Assembly (NCBI GenBank): GCA_019420405.1
Contig: JAHZHF010000066.1
Coordinates: 1 to 12,334 of the forward strand
Source: Clostridiales bacterium
Lineage (GTDB): Bacteria; Bacillota; Clostridia; Lachnospirales; Lachnospiraceae
Length of the DNA stretch: 12,334 bases
Direction of reading: 5' to 3'
Part shown: piece after piece, positions 7,091 through 12,334 of the stretch
Layout: each line of letters opens with the position of its first letter
How positions within the stretch are numbered: the first letter of the stretch is position 1
Position numbers and translations under genes: made by a program
The notes under the pieces: model-generated
The model's input: the letters and a program-made list of their open reading frames with translations, nothing else
Told to the model about the DNA's origin: nothing
Database searches by the model: none

Positions 7091-8272
7091 CTACGCAAGC
7101 GCTCTCTTCAGTTTCTCAATCATTTCATCAATATGCTTCTCTTCCACGATCAGGGGCGGAAGGAGCCGAAGCACATTTCCCTCGGCCTGAATCACAAGCA
7201 GTCCCTCTTCCACAGCCTTCTGATTCACCTCGCCGGCCGGTTTTGAGAGAGCAAGCCCCTGCATCAGTCCTTTGCCCTTCCGTTCTGTGATGCAGTCCGT
7301 CTCCGCTGCCAGCTCATCCAGCCGCTTCGTCAGGTAGGGCGCCACTTTATTGACATGCCCCACGATATCGTCCCGCTCAAAGATCCGGATCACTGTCTTT
7401 ACCGCGGTGCACGCAAGCGGATTTCCTCCATAGGTGGCCCCGTGGTCTCCCGGCTTTAACGAATATTCCGCCACACGCTCCGTCATCGCAAAAGCTCCTA
7501 CCGGAATACCGTTTCCGATGGCTTTTGCCATGGTCATAATATCCGGCTTTACGCCAAATCCCTGCCATGCAAACATACTGCCTGTTCTTCCCATACCGCA
7601 CTGTACTTCGTCGCAGATCATAAGGATATCATTCTCATCACAGATCTTCCGTATTCCCTCCATGAACTCCTGAGTGGCAAGATTGATTCCGCCCTCGCCC
7701 TGCAGCGGCTCTAAAATGATGGCACATGTCTTGTCGCTCACCAGTTCTTTCACGCTGTCCAGATCATTAAACCGCGCGAATTTCACACCCGGAACCACAG
7801 GCTCAAAAGGCTCCCGGTAAGCGTCATGTCCGGTTACGGACACCGCACCGAAGCTCCTCCCGTGGAAGGAGTGCTCCATGGCGATAAATTCATACCGTCC
7901 CGTTCCCTTTGTGTAAGCGTATCTTCTCGCCGCCTTTAAGGCGCCTTCATTCGCCTCGCTTCCACTGTTGGTAAAGAACACCCTGTCCATGCCGCTGATG
8001 CGGTTCAGTTCCCGCGCCGCCTCACCGCAGCTCTCGTGATAATAGAGGTTGGAGATGTGGTACAACTTATCAATCTGTGCCTTTAACGCCTCATTTAACT
8101 CTTTATTGTCATATCCCAGACCGGTCACTGCGAATCCCGCCGCAAAGTCCAGATACTCCTTCCCCTCCGTGTCATACACGTACATCCCCTCGCCGTGATC
8201 CAGTGCAATGGGGAAGCGGTTGTACACATGGATCAGATTTTCTTCCGCTGCCTTTATCTTTTCATTCACCAT
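7091..8272 (-). CDS. argD: Acetylornithine aminotransferase
   Basis: PLP-dependent class III aminotransferase that converts N-acetylglutamate semialdehyde plus glutamate to N-acetylornithine plus 2-oxoglutarate, the fourth step to ornithine. The 393 residues match the family. Visible motifs are TNSGSEANEGA (101-111, phosphate-binding loop), HSFHGRS (134-140), DEVQCGMGRTG (221-231, cofactor-binding Asp221), and the Schiff-base lysine K250 in MAKAIGNGIPVGAF, followed by GDHGATYGGNPLA. The frame runs back to 8452, but the upstream 60 residues lack family character and lie inside argB. The ATG at 8272 gives the normal N-terminus MVNEKIKAAEE and has AGCAGG 7 bp upstream. It overlaps the end of argB by 11 bp, suggesting coupled translation. 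It could also act as succinyldiaminopimelate aminotransferase, as some ArgD proteins do, but the operon argues for arginine. Confidence 0.96.
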   Translation of the reverse strand: MVNEKIKAAEENLIHVYNRFPIALDHGEGMYVYDTEGKEYLDFAAGFAVTGLGYDNKELNEALKAQIDKLYHISNLYYHESCGEAARELNRISGMDRVFFTNSGSEANEGALKAARRYAYTKGTGRYEFIAMEHSFHGRSFGAVSVTGHDAYREPFEPVVPGVKFARFNDLDSVKELVSDKTCAIILEPLQGEGGINLATQEFMEGIRKICDENDILMICDEVQCGMGRTGSMFAWQGFGVKPDIMTMAKAIGNGIPVGAFAMTERVAEYSLKPGDHGATYGGNPLACTAVKTVIRIFERDDIVGHVNKVAPYLTKRLDELAAETDCITERKGKGLMQGLALSKPAGEVNQKAVEEGLLVIQAEGNVLRLLPPLIVEEKHIDEMIEKLKRALA

Positions 8273-9161
8273 CGTAATACCTGCTTTCTTTTCTGTTGAG
8301 TATCGCCGTTCCGATTCCTTTGTTCGTAAAGATCTCAAGGAGGAGACAGTGTGGTATCCTGCCGTCCAGAATATGCACCCTGGAAACACCGTTTTCAATG
8401 GCGTCGATGCAGTTCGTAAGTTTCGGGAGCATTCCTCCGCCGATATATCCATCCTCCATCAGTTTCTTTGCCTCTTCCACCTCCAGCTCGGAGATCAGGC
8501 TGGACGGGTCGTCCGGATCTTTATACACGCCTTCGATGTCGGTCAGAAACGCCAGCTTCTCCGCTTTCATGGCACGCGCAATGGCACAGGCCGCATCGTC
8601 CGCATTAATATTATATGTATTAAAGTTATCATCCAGTCCTACCGGGCAGACAACAGGGAGGAAATCCTTCTCAAGAAGATCCGTAAGAATCTCTGCGTTT
8701 ACTTCTTTAATCTCCCCCACATAGCCAATATCCTGACCCTCTGAATACTTCTTTTCCACTTTCAGAAGAGCGCCGTCCTTGCCGCTCACCCCGATGGCCC
8801 GCACGCCCAGACTCTCCACAAGCTGTACCAGACTCTTGTTCACACGGCCCAGCACCATCTCCGCGATCTCCATTGTCTCTTCATCCGTCACACGCAGACC
8901 GTTGATAAATTTCGGCTCCATACCGACTTTTCCTACCCATCTGCTGATCTCCTTGCCGCCGCCGTGTACGATGATAGGCTTGAATCCACAGAGCTTTAAC
9001 AGTGTCACGTCCTCAATGACGCGGCGCTTTAAACTCTCGTCCACCATGGCGCTTCCGCCGTATTTTACTACGATGATCTTCCGGTTAAACCGCTGGATAT
9101 AGGGAAGCGCCTCAATGAGCACCTGCGCCTTGTCCAGATATTTCTGCATATTCTCGTTCAT
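8262..9161 (-). CDS. argB: Acetylglutamate kinase, arginine-inhibited type
   Basis: Amino-acid kinase that phosphorylates N-acetylglutamate, the second step of arginine synthesis. The protein has 299 residues from ATG 9161. Motifs are VVKYGGSAM (31-39, ATP/phosphate contact K33), IVHGGGKEI (64-72, substrate loop), GRVNKSLV (105-112), NINADDAA (184-191) and LTDIEGVYKD (206-215). An N-terminal helix of about 25 residues precedes the kinase core, and the C-terminus has GGMLPKL, HILDGR and FTNKGIGT. These are features of the hexameric, arginine-sensitive kinases of T. maritima or P. aeruginosa and absent from the insensitive E. coli form, so feedback control by arginine is likely. The upstream-extended start at 9200 would overlap argJ and has no ribosome site. 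The short tail NRKESRYYDGE overlaps the argD start. Confidence 0.97.
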   Translation of the reverse strand: MNENMQKYLDKAQVLIEALPYIQRFNRKIIVVKYGGSAMVDESLKRRVIEDVTLLKLCGFKPIIVHGGGKEISRWVGKVGMEPKFINGLRVTDEETMEIAEMVLGRVNKSLVQLVESLGVRAIGVSGKDGALLKVEKKYSEGQDIGYVGEIKEVNAEILTDLLEKDFLPVVCPVGLDDNFNTYNINADDAACAIARAMKAEKLAFLTDIEGVYKDPDDPSSLISELEVEEAKKLMEDGYIGGGMLPKLTNCIDAIENGVSRVHILDGRIPHCLLLEIFTNKGIGTAILNRKESRYYDGE

Positions 9162-9166
9162 AACAG

Positions 9167-9173
9167 CCTCCTT
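9167..9173 (-). promoter_or_regulatory. Ribosome binding site of argB overlapping the argJ stop codon
   Basis: AAGGAGG on the minus strand begins within the argJ TAA (9174-9172) and lies 5 bp before the ATG at 9161. It fixes that start for argB and implies translational coupling between argJ and argB. Confidence 0.85.
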
Positions 9174-10401
9174 AACTTCTGTAGTCCGCGTTGATATCAA
9201 TATAGCCGTGGGTCAGGTCGCATCCCCATGCCGCTGCCTCACAGCTTCCCTCCTTAATGTCCGCAATGGCCGTAACCTCCGGCTGCGAGAGAATCTCCGT
9301 TGCCTTCTCCTCACTGTAGTCAGTGGCGGTTCCGTCTTCAATAATTTTCAGCCTGCCCGCAGCGCTCTCGAAGTACAGATCTACCTTCTCCGGGTCAAAC
9401 TGCGCTCCGGAATACCCCATGGCGCACAGGATTCTTCCCCAGTTTGCATCGTGTCCTGCGATAGCCGCCTTAGTCAGATTGGAGCAGACAATGGATTTCG
9501 CCAGAACCTTGGCCTGCTCCTTCGTGGATGCCCCGATGATCTTCGCCTCAAACAGGGCGGTCGCCCCCTCGCCGTCCCCGGCCATCTGTTTTGCCAGTGC
9601 TTCATTGACACAGTGAAGCGCTGCTTTAAAAAGTTCAAACTCCGGCGTGCCGTGCTTAATCTTCGGGTTTCCGGCCATGCCGTTGGCCAGAAGAAGCACC
9701 GTATCGTTTGTGGAAGTGTCTCCGTCTACGGAAATCATGTTGTAAGTGTCCTCCACATCGCTCTTTAACGCCGCTGTAAGCGCCTTTTTTGAAATTTTCG
9801 CATCTGTTGTAATAAAGGAAAGCATAGTGCACATATTGGGATGAATCATCCCCGAACCCTTTGCCATCCCCCCGATGGTCACAGTCTTTCCGCCGATCTC
9901 GAAGGAAACAGCCGCCTCCTTCTTTTTCGTATCCGTAGTCATGATCGCCTGGGCCGCAGCAGTACCGCTTGCCAAGTCGTCTCCTTTTGATCCGGCGAGC
10001 ATCGTAATCCCTGCCTTTAAGCGGTCGATAGGGATCTGCATCCCGATCACTCCGGTGGACCCGACCAGCACGCCTTCCTTCTCAACGCCCAGTACCTTCG
10101 CCGCTTCCTCTGCAGTCTCCTCACAATATTTCATGCCCTCTTCCCCGGTACATGCATTTGCAATGCCGGAGTTTACGATCACGGCCCGGGACTTCACTCC
10201 GCTCTCCACGACTGCTCTGTCCCATTTGACCGGAGCCGCCTTCACCACATTGGTTGTAAACGTCCCTGCCGTCTTGCACGGCTTTTCACTGTAGATCAGC
10301 GCCATGTCTGTTCTTCCCTGATACTTGATGCCTGCCGCAGCCGCAGCCGCCTCAAATCCTTTGGCGGCTGTCACACCGCCCTCGATCTTTTTTATCTCCA
10401 T
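9172..10401 (-). CDS. argJ: Ornithine acetyltransferase / glutamate N-acetyltransferase
   Basis: Transfers the acetyl group from N-acetylornithine to glutamate, releasing ornithine and closing the cyclic arginine pathway; bifunctional forms also use acetyl-CoA. The 409 residues match the family. Family motifs include MALIYSEKPCKTAGTFTTN (33-51), VNSGIANACTG (76-86), GSTGVIG (114-120) and KGSGMIHPNMCTML (181-194). The precursor is known to cut itself before a threonine that becomes the N-terminal nucleophile of the beta chain. Here that is T192, giving chains of about 191 and 218 residues. The residue before the cut is Cys191 instead of the common Ala. The ATG at 10401 has AAGGAG 9 bp upstream and lies 15 bp after the GNAT gene. 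Whether this enzyme is mono- or bifunctional cannot be told from sequence. Confidence 0.97.
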   Translation of the reverse strand: MEIKKIEGGVTAAKGFEAAAAAAGIKYQGRTDMALIYSEKPCKTAGTFTTNVVKAAPVKWDRAVVESGVKSRAVIVNSGIANACTGEEGMKYCEETAEEAAKVLGVEKEGVLVGSTGVIGMQIPIDRLKAGITMLAGSKGDDLASGTAAAQAIMTTDTKKKEAAVSFEIGGKTVTIGGMAKGSGMIHPNMCTMLSFITTDAKISKKALTAALKSDVEDTYNMISVDGDTSTNDTVLLLANGMAGNPKIKHGTPEFELFKAALHCVNEALAKQMAGDGEGATALFEAKIIGASTKEQAKVLAKSIVCSNLTKAAIAGHDANWGRILCAMGYSGAQFDPEKVDLYFESAAGRLKIIEDGTATDYSEEKATEILSQPEVTAIADIKEGSCEAAAWGCDLTHGYIDINADYRS

Positions 10402-10416
10402 CTTTCTGACTCCTTC

Positions 10417-10863
10417 CTACTGTTCGTTAAAAGCAGTGATATTCGCCTCATTCAAAGTAAAATCATAATAGTTCAGATCCAACCGCTCCGTCCACCCGAT
10501 CGTATTCCAGAAAGCGTTGCCGATATCGTTTTTCGTAAAAGCGATAAGAGACACCTTGTTGATCTGCTCCTCCTTTAACGCCTTCATGGCAAACACTACC
10601 ATCGCCCTGCCGATGCCATGTCTCCGGTAAGCCTCGTCCACGCACACATGGTACAGACATCCCCGTCTGCCGTCATGCCCGCAGAGGATACTTCCCACTA
10701 CCTTTCCATCCTCCACGGCCACCACGCTGGTCGTGGGATTTCGTTTCAGGAAGCGCTCCACCCCCTCCCGGGAGTCATCGATGCTCCGGATACCGAAACC
10801 GCGGATCTTCTTCCACAGAGCATATACCTCGTCATAATCGTCTATTGTCATCACACGTATCAT
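10417..10863 (-). CDS. GNAT-family N-acetyltransferase in the arginine operon
   Basis: Single-domain GNAT acetyltransferase, 148 residues from the chosen ATG at 10863. The acetyl-CoA pyrophosphate-binding signature RRHGIGRA (80-87) lies after beta strand LYHVCVD (70-76). Earlier strands SVVAVEDGKVVGSILCG (46-62) and the later FTKNDIGNAFWNTIGW (109-124) complete the fold, which is closest in look to the YpeA/RimI-like group. The upstream in-frame ATG at 10884 has no ribosome site, whereas GAGAGG lies 7 bp before 10863. The gene sits between argC (53 bp) and argJ (15 bp), an extra gene relative to B. subtilis argCJBD. A glutamate N-acetyltransferase (short N-acetylglutamate synthase) role is an attractive inference, since short GNAT-type synthases are known in Mycobacterium and Campylobacter. 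It could equally be a protein or small-molecule acetyltransferase. Confidence 0.9.
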   Translation of the reverse strand: MIRVMTIDDYDEVYALWKKIRGFGIRSIDDSREGVERFLKRNPTTSVVAVEDGKVVGSILCGHDGRRGCLYHVCVDEAYRRHGIGRAMVVFAMKALKEEQINKVSLIAFTKNDIGNAFWNTIGWTERLDLNYYDFTLNEANITAFNEQ

Positions 10864-10870
10864 AAACGTA

Positions 10871-10876
10871 CCTCTC
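10871..10876 (-). promoter_or_regulatory. Ribosome binding site deciding the GNAT start
   Basis: GAGAGG on the minus strand lies 7 bp upstream of the ATG at 10863. The alternative ATG at 10884 is preceded only by TTTCTGTAAAA, with no recognisable site, so the shorter protein is preferred. Confidence 0.6.
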
Positions 10877-10916
10877 AAATTCATTTTTACAGAAACAGTT
10901 CAGACGGGCTGACCGC

Positions 10917-11957
10917 CTACGGGAACATGGGAACAAGCTCCAGCCCTTCGCTCTCTTTCAGGCCGAACATCAGATTCATATTCTGAACCGCCTGGCCTGC
11001 GGCGCCTTTCACCAGGTTGTCGATCGCGCCCATCATGATGATCCTGCCCGTCCTCCGGTCAATCTCAAACCCGATATCCACATAATTGCTTCCCTCTACC
11101 CATTTCGTCTCCGGGTATACCCCCCGGTCCAGAACACGGATAAATTTCTCTTCTTTATAGTATTCATCGTAAACGGCCTTCACTTCCTCATAGGTCACGC
11201 CGTCTTTTAACTTCGCGTACTCTGTCGCCAGAATTCCCCGGTTCATGGGAACCAGATGCGGTGTAAAGTTAAGCGTCACCTGTCTTCCCGCCGCATATCC
11301 CAGCTGTTCCTCGATCTCCGGAGTATGGCGGTGATTTGCCACTCCGTAGGCTTTCATATTTTCATTCACCTCGCAGAACAGATTCGGAAGCTTCGCACCT
11401 CTTCCTGCCCCGGAAGTACCCGACTTGGCGTCGATGATCAGGGTGTCCATATCGATCAGCCCCTCTTTTGCCAGCGGATATGCAGTCAGAATCGAGCAGG
11501 TCGTATAGCAGCCCGGATTCGCCACCAATCTCGCCTTCTTAATCTCCTCCCGGTTCACTTCGCACAGTCCATACACCGCTTCCTCAATAAACTGGGGCGC
11601 CTTGTGCTCAATCTTATACCACTCTTCGTAAACCCCGACATCCTTCAAGCGGAAGTCCGCGCTCAGGTCAACAATCTTCGTCTTTGACAAAATTTCCTCG
11701 TTCACAAGAGAGGCGCATAACCCCTGAGGCGTGGCAGTAAAAATCACATCCACCTGCTCTGCCAGCTCTTCCATATTATCATCCATGCAGACCGCGTCCA
11801 CGATCTCAAACATATTCCGATATACATCCGCGTATTTTTTATCAATATAGCTTCTGGAGCCGTACCACTTGATCTCTGCATCTTTATGCCCTGTCAGAAT
11901 CCTCACAAGCTCTCCGCCCGCGTATCCTGTTGATCCGATGATTCCAGCCTTTATCAT
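10917..11957 (-). CDS. argC: N-acetyl-gamma-glutamyl-phosphate reductase
   Basis: NADPH-dependent reductase making N-acetylglutamate semialdehyde from N-acetylglutamyl phosphate, the third step of the pathway. The 346 residues match the type 1 family. The N-terminal Rossmann motif GSTGYAGGELVRIL (8-21) binds the nucleotide. The catalytic cysteine is C150 in VANPGCYTT (145-153), and HRHTPEIE holds the second catalytic histidine. The segment DAKSGTSGAGR is the family's substrate-binding stretch. The start MIKAGIIGSTGY is typical, and both AAAGGA and GAGAGG lie within 15 bp upstream of the ATG. It is the first recognised gene of the arginine operon, about 165 nt downstream of a promoter covered by ARG boxes. 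Confidence 0.97.
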   Translation of the reverse strand: MIKAGIIGSTGYAGGELVRILTGHKDAEIKWYGSRSYIDKKYADVYRNMFEIVDAVCMDDNMEELAEQVDVIFTATPQGLCASLVNEEILSKTKIVDLSADFRLKDVGVYEEWYKIEHKAPQFIEEAVYGLCEVNREEIKKARLVANPGCYTTCSILTAYPLAKEGLIDMDTLIIDAKSGTSGAGRGAKLPNLFCEVNENMKAYGVANHRHTPEIEEQLGYAAGRQVTLNFTPHLVPMNRGILATEYAKLKDGVTYEEVKAVYDEYYKEEKFIRVLDRGVYPETKWVEGSNYVDIGFEIDRRTGRIIMMGAIDNLVKGAAGQAVQNMNLMFGLKESEGLELVPMFP

Positions 11958-11978
11958 AATCCTCTCATCCTTTCTCTC

Positions 11979-12080
11979 TCACCATAACAGACCGTAATTA
12001 CCTCCTGAAAGCGCCTGTCCTGCAATGCTCTCAGAGACGGTCCGCCATATTCTGTTCAGTTTCTTTATGATATACCTCAT
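11979..12080 (-). CDS. Possible 33-residue leader peptide upstream of argC
   Basis: An ATG-initiated frame in the argC leader encodes a 33-residue peptide beginning MRYIIKKLNRIW and ending GGNYGLLW. Its TGA lies 21 bp before the argC ATG. It is basic at the N-terminus with an amphipathic look and three arginines (codons 2, 10, 13), too few and scattered for classic attenuation. No ribosome binding site precedes its ATG, and I do not recognise a family. An AGGAGG at 12004-11999 lies inside the frame and might instead serve a shorter frame or simply be chance. Coding is uncertain. Confidence 0.25.
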   Translation of the reverse strand: MRYIIKKLNRIWRTVSESIAGQALSGGNYGLLW

Positions 12081-12123
12081 TTAATAAGAAGTAAAGTATT
12101 TCCGGTGAATCTTTGGCTTTACT

Positions 12124-12157
12124 TGCATAATAATACATCTTTTCTGCATATTATGCA
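12124..12157 (-). promoter_or_regulatory. Tandem ARG boxes (ArgR/AhrC operator)
   Basis: Two palindromes lie 7 bp apart. On the minus strand they are TGCATAATATGCA (12157-12145, 13 bp) and TGTATTATTATGCA (12137-12124, 14 bp). Both fit the ARG-box plan TGnAT-spacer-ATnCA. The 7-bp gap between cores equals the 3-bp gap between the 18-bp boxes of classic tandem operators. They cover the -35 and -10 of the only good promoter before argC, so an arginine-loaded ArgR/AhrC hexamer would be expected to block transcription. The first box has a 3-bp rather than 4-bp centre. Confidence 0.7.
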
Positions 12158-12158
12158 A
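12130..12158 (-). promoter_or_regulatory. Promoter of the arginine operon
   Basis: Minus-strand TTGCAT (12158-12153), a 17-bp spacer and TATTAT (12135-12130). The -10 matches 5 of 6 and the -35 matches 3 of 6. An A-tract just upstream (about 12168-12162) could act as an UP element. Transcription would start near 12123, leaving a leader of about 165 nt. The stretch 12194-12334 upstream shows no gene or motif I can support. Confidence 0.5.
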
Positions 12159-12334
12159 CCCTTTTTTTATGTTATTACAGCTATAAAGTTCAATAACTCC
12201 CTCATGAAAAACGTCCGAAAACAGGGGTGATTTCTGAAACGTATTCTGCGGGGATGGAGGATGACTCCGGGCTTCGCTCCAGGGAATAAGGGAAACTACA
12301 AAGTACCGGATACGGATTAAAGACAAGGACAGCC

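Noticed and set aside
8273..8452. N-terminal extension of argD to 8452
   Set aside because: It would lie entirely inside argB in another frame, lacks similarity to aminotransferases, and the ATG at 8272 gives the normal family N-terminus.
10886..10916. Imperfect TCAG/CTGA inverted repeat after argC
   Set aside because: Four paired bases with a mismatch and no T-tract; too weak to call a terminator or attenuator.
12165..12193. Alternative argC promoter starting at TTGAAC (12193-12188)
   Set aside because: At 17-18 bp spacing the -10 would be ATAAAA or TAAAAA, much poorer than TATTAT in the promoter covered by the ARG boxes.
12081..12326. 81-residue minus-strand frame upstream of argC
   Set aside because: It runs straight through the ARG boxes and promoter, has no ribosome site or recognisable composition, and its C-terminal part is read from AT-rich regulatory DNA.

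Overview
The window looks like chromosomal DNA of a Gram-positive Clostridia-type bacterium, most likely a Lachnospiraceae member. This rests on the protein style (WalR-like regulator, double-GerMN lipoprotein, divergent ComEA/ComEC), strong AGGAGG-type ribosome binding sites, moderate GC coding DNA with AT-rich promoters, and a B. subtilis-like argC-J-B-D order. The genus is not determined. Every convincing gene lies on the minus strand, so transcription runs from high to low coordinates. I see no insertion sequence, prophage, CRISPR array, tRNA or rRNA.

Region 1 (about 12200 down to 7091) is an arginine (ornithine) biosynthesis operon: argC, a small GNAT acetyltransferase, argJ, argB, argD. 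It is preceded by a roughly 165-nt leader and by a promoter whose -35 and -10 elements are each covered by an ARG-box-like palindrome. The two boxes have the tandem spacing known for ArgR/AhrC operators. Together the enzymes take glutamate (via acetyl transfer) to N-acetylornithine and ornithine. ArgJ recycles the acetyl group. ArgB carries the N-terminal helix and C-terminal motif of arginine-inhibited kinases. The GNAT protein sits where an acetylglutamate synthase would be useful. A small YdcZ-type (DMT) membrane protein follows argD after 85 bp and probably ends or trails this transcription unit.

Region 2 (6573 to 6422) is an AT-rich intergenic stretch with a weak hairpin over the stop codon of the YdcZ gene, a good sigma-A promoter, and repeated TTGTAA/GTTAC-type half-sites in inverted arrangement.

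Region 3 (6421 to 186) is a second five-gene unit: comEA, a WalR-like response regulator, its membrane histidine kinase, a lipoprotein with two GerMN domains, and comEC. The last four are tightly coupled (overlap, then 9-bp gaps). The two ends of the unit encode the DNA receptor and membrane channel of natural transformation. The middle is a cell-envelope-type two-component module with an accessory lipoprotein, reminiscent of WalRK-YycHI or MtrAB-LpqB. The first 49 bases form a strong GC-rich hairpin downstream of comEC, either a terminator or a dispersed palindromic repeat.

The most interesting points are the embedded signalling module between comEA and comEC, the acetyltransferase inside the arginine operon as a possible short N-acetylglutamate synthase, the tandem ARG-box promoter with a possible leader peptide, and the repeat-rich comEA promoter region.
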